From positions 1-13,824 of the forward strand of contig JAYZBT010000108.1 in NCBI GenBank assembly GCA_036338615.1: a DNA stretch of 13,824 bases, given 5' to 3'. The position numbers and the translations under genes were made by a program. This DNA comes from UBA1138 sp036338615. GTDB lineage: Bacteria > Gemmatimonadota > Gemmatimonadetes > Longimicrobiales > Gaopeijiaceae. Shown one piece after another: positions 1 to 6,343 of this stretch (its first letter is position 1; each line of letters begins with the position of its first letter). The notes under the pieces are model-generated. The model searched no databases. It worked only from the letters and a program-made list of their open reading frames with translations, and was not told where the DNA came from.

Positions 1-135
1 CATACCCGAGTCCACGGCATCGCCGAAATCGCTGATTGGACGGCTGAGGCCCCCCCCGACGATGAGGTGCGTTTGTGCGTTGGCGGAGACCGGCAGTGCG
101 AAGGCCAGAACCGCTAGGAGGGCGATGCGCCGCAT
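1..135 (-). CDS. Exported protein N-terminus, probable outer-membrane beta-barrel (partial)
   Basis: Only the first 45 codons lie in the window; the frame stays open to the left edge. The protein begins with MRRIALLAVLAFALP, a classic Sec signal peptide: two arginines, a hydrophobic core and a probable cleavage site after ANA at residues 18-20. The mature start (QTHLIVGGGLSRPISDF) resembles the first strand of small porin-like or OmpA-like beta-barrel proteins, where a G-rich strand is followed by a 'P-x-S/G-D-F' turn. That resemblance is an inference from a short stretch; the export signal is clear. A Shine-Dalgarno-like AAGGA lies 8 nt upstream of the ATG and supports this start. A run of eight C (G on the coding strand) at 50-57 encodes the Gly27-29 codons. 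The family is uncertain because the rest of the gene is missing. Confidence 0.72.
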   Translation of the reverse strand, partial: MRRIALLAVLAFALPVSANAQTHLIVGGGLSRPISDFGDAVDSGM

Positions 136-304
136 TGAGAATGTCCTTGAAATGGGTTTGCCGTCACTCGTCCAGTGTGCGTCGGCGCGAAGGGTCCGGC
201 AAGAAACGCCCGTTGGCTCCAACGCCCGGCAGAATCAGCGGTCGTACCCGATCGTCCGCCCGTCGGTCTGTACGAGTCGATGCACTAGGTCCAGCCGGAT
301 CATT
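136..304. other. Non-coding or decayed stretch between oxidoreductase remnant and exported protein
   Basis: Together with the fragment at 305-448, this fills the 334 bp between the MoeB-like gene and the exported protein. I find no convincing gene here. A 25-codon minus-strand frame at 235-312 (MAEMIRLDLVHRLVQTDGR...) is protein-like and is open upstream in its own frame across the end of the remnant. It could be the tail of another protein joined out of frame, but I do not recognise it. A short perfect inverted repeat, CGTTGG-CT-CCAACG, sits at 211-224. No promoter for the exported protein stands out. Confidence 0.5.
211..224. repeat. Short inverted repeat, possible weak hairpin
   Basis: The sequence is CGTTGG, a 2-nt spacer, then CCAACG, a perfect 6-bp inverted repeat between the remnant region and the exported-protein gene. 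On the minus strand it is followed by a T-containing but not T-rich stretch (GGCGTTTCTT). It could be a weak terminator or attenuator hairpin for the upstream unit. The stem is short and the loop tight, so chance occurrence is quite possible. Confidence 0.25.
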
Positions 305-448
305 TCAGCCATTCGCACCGTGATGTTCGGGGAACACCTCAAAAGCGAGCGCACGTGCAGCCCACACACCCCCGAAGCCCGCTCCGACGATCACGACCCG
401 CGGGACGGGCGCGGCGGGTGACCCAGTGGGCGCACGGGCTGGCTTCAC
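305..448 (-). pseudogene. Truncated NDH-2-like FAD/NAD(P)H oxidoreductase N-terminus
   Basis: A 47-codon frame starts at a GTG 21 nt downstream of the MoeB-like stop codon and ends at a TGA. After a Pro/Ala-rich lead it encodes PRVVIVGAGFGGVWAARAL at residues 16-34. This is the first beta strand, GxGxxG loop (residues 22-27) and helix of the Rossmann FAD-binding fold, in the form typical of type II NADH dehydrogenases and sulfide:quinone reductases, which usually run to about 400 residues or more. Similarity then stops abruptly: AFEVFPEHHGANG matches nothing expected next, and no reading frame downstream continues the enzyme. I read this as the remnant of a gene whose body was deleted, with a probable junction near position 340. 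An assembly error or a real micro-ORF are alternatives. The start codon is uncertain because no good ribosome binding site is visible. Confidence 0.55.
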
Positions 449-469
449 CGGATGCGCTCGACTCGTGGA

Positions 470-1636
470 CTAGACAACAGGCAGGTCGGGGTCGACGGAC
501 TCGGCCCACGAGAGCAGACCGCCGCTCAGGTTGGTCACCGGGCCATAGCCGGCGGCGACGAGCTCTCGTGCCGCATCCCGGCTTCTCTGGCCACTCCGGC
601 AGTAGACGACTACGGGGGTCTTCCTGGGCACCTCGCCCAGTCGCGCGCCCAACTCTCCAAGCGGGATCAGTCGCGCACCGCGGTCGGCCAGGCTGCTCAC
701 CGCCCATTCCCACGGCTCCCGAACGTCGATCAGGTACGGAGGCGTCTCAGATTTCAGGAGCCCCGCCACGGAAGACGCGTCGAGCTCTTCGAAGCCCCGC
801 GCGGCCTCGGCGTTCCCCCCGGAGAGAGGCGTGAGCCCACAGAACAGTTCGTAGTCGATCAACGCGGTCTGCGTAGGCACGTCGCCGCATACCGGACAGT
901 CCGGGTTGCGTCGAAGCGCGATCTCCCTCCACGCCATCTCGAGCGCGTCGAAGATCAGCAGGCGCCCGGCGAGACTATCCCCTCGACCGAGCAGGAGCTT
1001 GATCGTCTCCAGCGCCTGAAGCGACCCGATGATGCCAGGAAGCACCCCGAGCACGCCCCCCTCGGCGCAGTTGGGTACGAGCCCGGGCGTTGGAGGCTCA
1101 CGAAACAGGCAGCGGTAACATGGGCCACCCTCGGTGGCGAATACCGAGACCTGCCCTTCCCAGCGAAAGACCGAACCGTACACGTTCGGAGTCCCGAGAA
1201 GCACGCAGGCGTCGTTCACCAGGTATCGGGTCGGGAAGTTGTCCGTGCCGTCGATGACAACGTCATATCCCTTCAGGATCTCGAGCGCGTTTTCCGAGGA
1301 GAGACGCTCGGAGTGGCCTACGACTTCGACGTGCGGGTTGACGTCGCGGAGCCGGTCGGTGGCGCTGTCCAATTTGTGTCGACCGACGTCCGACGTGCCG
1401 TGCAGGATCTGCCGCTGGAGATTGCTCGTATCCACTTCGTCGAAGTCGACGATCCCGATCGTGCCTACGCCCGCGGCCGCCAGGTACAGCGCCAACGGCG
1501 ACCCCAGCCCCCCTGCCCCGACACAGACCACACGGCCCTGCTTGAGACGCCACTGCCCTTCCAGGCCGACCTCGGGCAGGGCGACATGCCTGGCGTAGCG
1601 ATGAAGCTCGCCGCGGGAAAACTCCAGACGATCCAT
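470..1636 (-). CDS. moeZ: MoeB/ThiF-type adenylyltransferase fused to rhodanese (MoeZ/MOCS3-like)
   Basis: This 388-residue E1-like enzyme activates the C-terminal Gly-Gly of a ubiquitin-like sulfur carrier (MoaD, ThiS or CysO type) by adenylation, and its rhodanese domain then supplies sulfur. It acts in the cytoplasm in molybdopterin, thiamine or cysteine pathways. Visible motifs are the nucleotide-binding GAGGLG at 40-45, DFDxVDxSNLQRQ at 64-76, DGTDNFPTRYLVND at 129-142, two zinc CxxC pairs (C173/C176 and C247/C250), the conserved NCAEGGVLG with C190, and a C-terminal rhodanese (about 282-388) with active-site loop CRSGQRS at C346. Length and order fit bacterial MoeZ and eukaryotic MOCS3/Uba4. 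An upstream in-frame TTG at 1705 would add 23 low-complexity residues. I prefer the ATG at 1636 because the family homology starts there, although neither start has a clear ribosome binding site. No sulfur-carrier gene is visible in the window, so the pathway cannot be fixed. Confidence 0.9.
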   Translation of the reverse strand: MDRLEFSRGELHRYARHVALPEVGLEGQWRLKQGRVVCVGAGGLGSPLALYLAAAGVGTIGIVDFDEVDTSNLQRQILHGTSDVGRHKLDSATDRLRDVNPHVEVVGHSERLSSENALEILKGYDVVIDGTDNFPTRYLVNDACVLLGTPNVYGSVFRWEGQVSVFATEGGPCYRCLFREPPTPGLVPNCAEGGVLGVLPGIIGSLQALETIKLLLGRGDSLAGRLLIFDALEMAWREIALRRNPDCPVCGDVPTQTALIDYELFCGLTPLSGGNAEAARGFEELDASSVAGLLKSETPPYLIDVREPWEWAVSSLADRGARLIPLGELGARLGEVPRKTPVVVYCRSGQRSRDAARELVAAGYGPVTNLSGGLLSWAESVDPDLPVV

Positions 1637-1699
1637 GGGTGGGTTGCACCCGCTCGCCCCGCCGGAGTTCCCCCTTTTCGGTCGTCGCACAGCCGACGT

Positions 1700-1728
1700 T
1701 TGCAAGACGGACCGTCCTCACCTGTTAT
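1700..1728 (+). promoter_or_regulatory. Candidate promoter of the BlaI-family gene
   Basis: TTGCAA at 1700-1705 and TGTTAT at 1723-1728 each match four of six bases of the sigma-70-type -35 and -10 boxes and are separated by exactly 17 bp. Transcription would start at about 1735, inside the palindrome at 1733-1748. Prediction by eye only. Confidence 0.35.
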
Positions 1729-1732
1729 GGTC

Positions 1733-1748
1733 TACGAACCCCTTCGTA
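1733..1748. promoter_or_regulatory. Candidate operator palindrome, TACGAA-N4-TTCGTA
   Basis: TACGAA (1733-1738) and TTCGTA (1743-1748) form a perfect dyad separated by CCCC. It lies in the divergent intergenic space between the moeZ-like and blaI-like genes, 86 bp before the blaI-like start, and over the predicted transcription start. BlaI/MecI/CopY repressors bind as dimers to dyads with TAC...GTA half-sites and normally repress their own gene, so this is the best candidate operator here. It could also influence the divergent moeZ-like gene. Binding is inferred. Confidence 0.45.
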
Positions 1749-1820
1749 TGGTGTAGGGCGCGGGTCGCAGGGACGAGCCGCCGTAAACAGCTGACGGCAG
1801 GCAGGTGGCCGATGTTGGAC

Positions 1821-1830
1821 GGAGGGAGGG
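1821..1830 (+). promoter_or_regulatory. Ribosome binding site that decides the blaI-like start
   Basis: The purine run GGAGGGAGGG ends 4 nt before the ATG at 1835, and its first GGAGG is 9 nt away, a normal spacing. This favours the ATG at 1835 over the in-frame GTG at 1805, which would add ten residues with no family similarity. Confidence 0.65.
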
Positions 1831-1834
1831 ATGG

Positions 1835-2224
1835 ATGGCGAAGGGAACAGCCTTCACCGAAAGGGAGCTCGGCATCATGAGCATCCTGTGGGGTGAAGGG
1901 TCCGGCACAGTCGCCGAGGTCCGGGACGAACTGGTACACTCTGTACGGTATACGGGCGTACTGAAGCTGCTCCAGATCTTCGAGCTGAAGGGGATGGTGC
2001 GCCATGAGCAGGAAGGTCGCGCCTATCGGTACTTCCCCATGGTCGGTCCCCCGGACGCGGGTGGACGCGCGCTCGGCCGGATCGTCGATCACATTTTCCA
2101 CGGCTCGACGGAAAGAGCGCTGGCCCGTCTGGTGTCGGGACGGAGACTCGACCCTGACGAGGTCATACGCATGAAGGCGATGCTCGACGCGGCGGCCCAC
2201 GACAATGGAGGAGGCGACGTCTAG
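1835..2224 (+). CDS. BlaI/MecI/CopY-family transcriptional repressor, orphan
   Basis: This 129-residue protein has a winged helix-turn-helix over about residues 8-68: TERELGIMSILW, then TVAEVRDEL, the recognition-helix segment YTGVLKLLQIFELKG, and the wing VRHEQEGRAYRYFP. All line up with BlaI/MecI, whose length is usually 120-130 residues. The C-terminal part (RIVDHIFHGSTERALARLV) matches the helical dimerisation region. Classical partners are a BlaR1/MecR1 sensor protease and a beta-lactamase. Neither is present: the next gene lies head-on and ends 4 bp away, and upstream is the divergent moeZ-like gene. Orphan BlaI proteins are known in several phyla and can control respiration, copper or envelope stress genes; its targets here are unknown. 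Autoregulation is suggested by the palindrome over the predicted promoter. Confidence 0.88.
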   Translation: MAKGTAFTERELGIMSILWGEGSGTVAEVRDELVHSVRYTGVLKLLQIFELKGMVRHEQEGRAYRYFPMVGPPDAGGRALGRIVDHIFHGSTERALARLVSGRRLDPDEVIRMKAMLDAAAHDNGGGDV

Positions 2225-2228
2225 GGGG

Positions 2229-4424
2229 CTACTGCGACGGCGTACCTCGCGCGCCGCCTTGCGCGACGATCTGAAAATTGACGGAGTCTTCCCGCAGACG
2301 CCGCACGAGTCCGGCGTCGCGTCCACCGATCCTGGCGGCGTCGGCCAACTGAAGAGTCATCGCGAAGTACTGCCACGGAATGTTCAACGTGGACCGGTCC
2401 TGCCAAATGGGTCGGTCGCGCAGGCCTCGGAACTGATAGACGTTCTCGTATAGTTCCAGCGACCGCTCCAAGTCGAACCACGTGCCACCGAACTCCTCGC
2501 TGCCCTGCACCCAGCGGGCTGGAGTCTCAGCGGTCAGCGACCTCATCTCGAGCTTTACGGCGAGCCCGTGCCGCACCCCCCAACGTTCGAGGCCCAACTC
2601 GGCCATCAGGCCCCCGGCCGAAGCGAAGTATATGGGGCGCTCGTCGATCGAGGCCGTGATCATCGTCAGCGCGAGCTGGTGTCCCCGGTCGAGCACCATG
2701 TCGGCCGGGTATCGCACGACAATGCCCGGAAAAGAAATCGGTAGATCTTCTTGAAGGCGCACCGCCGCGACCTGGTCCATCTGATCGTGCGTCAGATCGA
2801 CGATCGGCTCAGCGGGAACGCCCGGGTCGGAAAAGAGGTCGGGAACGAGGTCGGCATCGAAGACCCGTTGACGGTCCACGCGGGTCAGCGCCTGCAGCTG
2901 CTTCGGGTACCAGGTGGTCATCAGGTACTGACCAACGATGACGGTCACGTCCTGGCGGATACCCTCGACCTCTTGCACATACCAAAGCGGGAACGTGTCG
3001 TTGTCCCCGTTGGTGAAGAGCACGCCATAGGGCTCCACACTCATGAGTAGGTCGTACGCCCAGTCGCGGGCCGCGTAGTCCCCCGAGCGCGACGTCCAAC
3101 TCCAGTTGAACACGAGCGGTATCGCGGCCAACAGCAGAACCGGCGCCCAGCGGGCGTACCTGCGAACCCCACCCCCCATACCGGCGATCGTGTGCCAGAC
3201 CCAGCCCAAGCCTATGCCGGCAAGCGCACCCCAGAGCAGAAAACTGCCCACGTAGAAGTAGTCCCGTTCGCGTACCTCGTGCAGCAGCCCATCTGTGATC
3301 TCGGGATACAAGGAGTACCCGTACTTGAAGTTCAATTGGATGATGAGCCCAACAGAGAGGGTCCCGACCAGCACGAACAGATAAGCGAAGATGGCCCGGT
3401 CCGCCTTCCACGCCGAATACAGCCCCAGCACCCCCAGCGCGCCGAAAAGCAGCGCAAATGGCACCCGGGCCGTGCCCGGAAGTTCGGAAGCGTCGACCCC
3501 CCGCGCCCACTGCCAATCGAAGTACTGCAGGTACATGGCCACCTGCGAGCGGAAAGGGGCCTTCCGCTCCGTGACCGGGGGCGTCTGGTACTGCTTGCGA
3601 CTCAGGTTGTCGGCCAACATGGGACAACCCGACTTTCCGTTCGTATAGATCGCCTGCGCGGCGCTTGCGACCGATTCACACGTGGGCGCGCCTTCGTTGA
3701 TCACGGGATCGAGCTCGGCACGCACCGGTAGCACGAAGTTGAAGGAGAGTCCGAGCAGGACGAGCGGCACGACGCGCACCAGGAATCGCGTGCGCAGTAA
3801 CACGCTGGGCGCGACCATCAGAATGAAGATGCCGAGCGCCGGAGCGGTCAGTATCGACATCAGGTGGTTGGTCGAACCGAGCGCCATCATGAAGATGGCC
3901 GCCAACAGGTAGCGTTCGCTGCCTGCCTTCCTCTCTTGATCCGCCCACCGAATCGCGAGCCAGGTCACCGCCGCGATGATGAGCACGCTGATGGTGTAAA
4001 CCTTCTCGTTCACCGTCGACTGGCCCCACACCGTGTACGCCGTGGCCCCGATCAGCGCCGCAGCACCCGCGCCAGCTAAAGCAAACCGGCGGTCCTCGGA
4101 GAAGCTCGAGAGCACACGGTGCGCGACCAGGAACAAGAAACCGGAGGCCGCCGCACTCGTTACGGCGGCGAGCAGGTTGATGCGAACCGCGACCGGCAGA
4201 CCAAACGGCGCCAGCAACAGGCTCCAGGTCCTGCCCAGAACGACGAACAGCGGATTCCCAGGTGGATGCGGGATTCCCAAAATGTGGGCGGTGGCGATGT
4301 ATTCGCTGGTGTCCCAGAACGTCGTCGTCGGGGCCAACGTGATGACGTAAAGCGTGAGAATACACAGCGCCGCGATGGCTGCGGCTCCGTACGGCGGTCT
4401 GTATTCCGACATCTCGTGCGTCAT
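2229..4424 (-). CDS. DUF2723 (TMEM260-like) multi-pass membrane protein
   Basis: This 731-residue protein carries the hallmark DUF2723 N-terminus: a first membrane helix at about 14-31, then the acidic-loop motif TFWDTSEYI (D38, E41) and HPPGNP at 53-58. The layout is that of membrane glycosyltransferases using lipid-linked sugars, and the human relative TMEM260 is a protein O-mannosyltransferase. Several further hydrophobic helices extend to about residue 450. A soluble domain follows with the family motif NGDNDTFPLWY at 472-482. Many bacterial relatives are longer, with C-terminal TPR repeats; this one stops soon after the soluble domain. A TTG at 4451 is also in frame, but the ATG at 4424 has AGGGA just upstream and begins where homology does. 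It is 23 bp downstream of the aminotransferase-like gene, so probably in the same operon. A role in glycosylating exported proteins or envelope glycans is inference. Confidence 0.85.
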   Translation of the reverse strand: MTHEMSEYRPPYGAAAIAALCILTLYVITLAPTTTFWDTSEYIATAHILGIPHPPGNPLFVVLGRTWSLLLAPFGLPVAVRINLLAAVTSAAASGFLFLVAHRVLSSFSEDRRFALAGAGAAALIGATAYTVWGQSTVNEKVYTISVLIIAAVTWLAIRWADQERKAGSERYLLAAIFMMALGSTNHLMSILTAPALGIFILMVAPSVLLRTRFLVRVVPLVLLGLSFNFVLPVRAELDPVINEGAPTCESVASAAQAIYTNGKSGCPMLADNLSRKQYQTPPVTERKAPFRSQVAMYLQYFDWQWARGVDASELPGTARVPFALLFGALGVLGLYSAWKADRAIFAYLFVLVGTLSVGLIIQLNFKYGYSLYPEITDGLLHEVRERDYFYVGSFLLWGALAGIGLGWVWHTIAGMGGGVRRYARWAPVLLLAAIPLVFNWSWTSRSGDYAARDWAYDLLMSVEPYGVLFTNGDNDTFPLWYVQEVEGIRQDVTVIVGQYLMTTWYPKQLQALTRVDRQRVFDADLVPDLFSDPGVPAEPIVDLTHDQMDQVAAVRLQEDLPISFPGIVVRYPADMVLDRGHQLALTMITASIDERPIYFASAGGLMAELGLERWGVRHGLAVKLEMRSLTAETPARWVQGSEEFGGTWFDLERSLELYENVYQFRGLRDRPIWQDRSTLNIPWQYFAMTLQLADAARIGGRDAGLVRRLREDSVNFQIVAQGGARGTPSQ

Positions 4425-4447
4425 GACTTCCCTCAGCCTGGCTTTGC

Positions 4448-5701
4448 TCAAGCTGGAATACCGCTGCCAGCCACCTCGGATAGCAATTCCAGCACACGCT
4501 CGATGTCGTCCGGCCCGTTGTATACGTGAGTCGAGAGACGCATCCAGCCGTACTCGTACTCACCGATCACGCGAGTCCGTATGCGCGCGGTTCGCGAAAG
4601 GTGACCCTGCAACGCCGACGACTCCACCCCTTCCACACGGAATGAGACCATGGCGGCTCGAATACTGTTGTCTGTGGGGGTTACCGTGGAGACGCCGGGG
4701 ATCGCGGCGAGACCGTCCTGCAGCCGCGCCTGCAGATATCGGACTCGAGCTTCCACCCGGTCCATCCCGAGCGCGAGGAAGAATTCGGAGGCAGCCAACA
4801 GACCGGCCAATCGCGACTCGTCCATCGTGCCCATGTGATTGAAGCGGTGCGCCCCGAGTGACAGATCGTCCCAGCCGCCTGAGGCGAGAGTGGGCCACAA
4901 GCGTTCCCGCCACCCTTCGCCGATGTACAGCAAGCCCGTGCCCTGAGGCGCCAAGAGCCACTTGTGCGGCGAACTGGCATAGAAGTCTCCGCCGATCGCC
5001 GCCAAATCGAGCTGTATCATGCCCGGCGGATGTGCCCCGTCCACCGCGAGCACGATGTCACGCTCCGCGCAGCGGTCTGCGAGCTGGCGGATCGGCAGGA
5101 CCGTTCCGGTCGTAAACGTGAGGTGCGAGACGCAGATCACTCGGGTCCGGTCGGTGACCCCCGACCAAACCGCTTCGAGCAACTCGTCCGCCGAATCGGC
5201 CGGCACCGGCAACGACGCGACACGCAAGCGCAGGCCCTTGCGAGTCGTCACGAGCCTCCACGGCTCGAGGCCGCCGATGTGCTCGTGATCGGTCGTGAGC
5301 ACCTCGGCATCTGCGTCGAGGTCGAGTCCGTGAGCGACGAAGTTCATCGCTTCGGTCGTGTTGCGGGGAAAGACGAATCCTTTGGGGTCCCCGCCCAACA
5401 AAGCGGAAAGCGACTGTTTGAGGTCGTCCCATGCCACCCCGGGTGGGCGCGTTTCGGCCACGCGCCGAGTGTGCTCGATCACCGCGTCGACCACCACGCG
5501 AGGAGACGGCCCCAGGGTACCGTTGTTGAGATAGATGCGGTCCGGCGGAATCAGGAATTGCCGCCGCACGAGCCCCCAAAAGACCTCGTCGTCCGGGGCG
5601 CCACCAGGAGCGAGTTGTCGTGCCAACGCGTCCACCGCCCGGGGCCACGAGAGCGTGGCTCCGCTCAACACAGCGAGAAAAGCTCTGCGGTCCAGCGGCA
5701 T
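4448..5701 (-). CDS. Tat-exported class V aminotransferase-fold PLP enzyme
   Basis: This 417-residue protein has the fold-type I, class V pattern of isopenicillin N epimerase-like and cysteine desulfurase-like enzymes. Visible features are YLNNGTLGPSP at 57-67, RNTTEAMN at 113-120, the cofactor-contacting DGAHPPG with D221, the SPHKW motif with PLP lysine K247, and a late WMRLSTHVYN with R388 placed to bind a substrate carboxylate. The mobile-cysteine loop of true cysteine desulfurases is absent, so desulfuration is unlikely; epimerase, lyase or transaminase chemistry remains open. The N-terminus LDRRAFLAVLSGATLSW is a twin-arginine signal, which implies folding with PLP in the cytoplasm before export. 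The gene lies 40 bp after the RidA-like gene and 23 bp before the DUF2723 gene, all on one strand. The substrate is unknown. Confidence 0.85.
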   Translation of the reverse strand: MPLDRRAFLAVLSGATLSWPRAVDALARQLAPGGAPDDEVFWGLVRRQFLIPPDRIYLNNGTLGPSPRVVVDAVIEHTRRVAETRPPGVAWDDLKQSLSALLGGDPKGFVFPRNTTEAMNFVAHGLDLDADAEVLTTDHEHIGGLEPWRLVTTRKGLRLRVASLPVPADSADELLEAVWSGVTDRTRVICVSHLTFTTGTVLPIRQLADRCAERDIVLAVDGAHPPGMIQLDLAAIGGDFYASSPHKWLLAPQGTGLLYIGEGWRERLWPTLASGGWDDLSLGAHRFNHMGTMDESRLAGLLAASEFFLALGMDRVEARVRYLQARLQDGLAAIPGVSTVTPTDNSIRAAMVSFRVEGVESSALQGHLSRTARIRTRVIGEYEYGWMRLSTHVYNGPDDIERVLELLSEVAGSGIPA

Positions 5702-5741
5702 CGGTCCGGGTCCTATATCAGTGCTTCAGCCGTGCATCACG

Positions 5742-6185
5742 TCAGTTCTTGACTGCGATGAAGCTGATTTCGATCACGGATCCGGCGACCAGGTCGCTCA
5801 CTTCCATCGCAACCCGGGAAGGTGCCGCGAAGTCCTGAAAATAAGAACTGTACGCCTCGTTCATCTGGCCGTAATCATCGATGTCTGTGAGATACACGAC
5901 GGCCCGCACCGTGTTTTGCAGCGTCATCCCGAGCTCCTGCAGCAGCTCCTGGAAGGCGCGCATGATGTTGTGGGTCTCCGCGCCCACCCGCCCCTCGGTC
6001 ATCGCACGCGTCTCCCCGGACGCTCCGATCTTGCCCGAAAGCCAGTACATATTGCCTACCTGGATGGCAGGGCTGAACGGTCGCCCTTGCTGGTTCTGGT
6101 GCGCGATCCGCGGGCCCTCTTGGGCCGCGACCGGTACCGCAACCAGGAACGTCAGGAACGCCAACATCAAGGATGAACGCTTCAC
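5742..6185 (-). CDS. Exported RidA/YjgF/UK114-family protein
   Basis: The RidA family hydrolyses reactive enamine/imine intermediates such as 2-aminoacrylate that PLP enzymes release, giving ketoacids and ammonia. This 147-residue member has a Sec signal peptide first (KRSSLMLAFLTFLVAVPVAAQ, cleavage near residue 21), so unlike housekeeping RidA it should act outside the cytoplasm. The RidA domain covers about 28-145: FSPAIQVGNMYWLSG, then TVRAVVYLTDIDDYGQMNEAY, then PSRVAMEV with R124, which corresponds to the substrate-carboxylate-binding arginine, and E139 near the C-terminus, which corresponds to the conserved active-site glutamate. The start is the GTG at 6185, set by a strong GGAGGA 5 nt upstream. 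An upstream in-frame start at 6254 would bury the signal peptide. It leads a probable operon with the Tat-exported PLP enzyme, which suggests substrate coupling. Confidence 0.9.
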   Translation of the reverse strand: MKRSSLMLAFLTFLVAVPVAAQEGPRIAHQNQQGRPFSPAIQVGNMYWLSGKIGASGETRAMTEGRVGAETHNIMRAFQELLQELGMTLQNTVRAVVYLTDIDDYGQMNEAYSSYFQDFAAPSRVAMEVSDLVAGSVIEISFIAVKN

Positions 6186-6190
6186 GATGC

Positions 6191-6196
6191 TCCTCC
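6191..6196 (-). promoter_or_regulatory. Ribosome binding site fixing the GTG start of the RidA-like gene
   Basis: GGAGGA on the minus strand, 5 nt before the GTG at 6185. It is the clearest Shine-Dalgarno in the window and makes the signal peptide the true N-terminus. Confidence 0.75.
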
Positions 6197-6343
6197 ATAC
6201 TTTCGCCTGAATTGCCTGAGCCGGGATGATGCCGGGCGGGAGCGCTACGAGCAAGCGGTACCCGCCGGAAATACGTAAATGCCGCCCCAGTCTACGTCGC
6301 CGGACTCCTAGCGACCCGGGCCGAGTCGCCCGTAGCTTTCGCC

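Noticed and set aside
452..1756. Long plus-strand open frame (434 codons) opposite the moeZ-like gene
   Set aside because: It is antisense to a gene with full motif support, has no family-like segments, and long antisense frames are expected in high-GC DNA.
1835..2224. A complete BlaI-BlaR1 beta-lactam sensing system
   Set aside because: There is no M56 sensor protease or serine beta-lactamase in the window; the MBL-fold gene at 8729-10171 is of the persulfide dioxygenase type, not an antibiotic hydrolase.
2809..3627. Second minus-strand frame within the DUF2723 gene
   Set aside because: It is out of frame with the membrane protein and lacks domain features.
4448..5701. Assignment of the class V PLP enzyme as a cysteine desulfurase
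   Set aside because: The cysteine-bearing loop needed for desulfuration is missing, so only the wider class V fold is supported despite the sulfur-related genes elsewhere in the window.
6186..6343. Riboswitch or small RNA in the space between the RidA-like and hydrolase genes
   Set aside because: No conserved motif or long hairpin was recognisable; only the GGAGGA site is clear.
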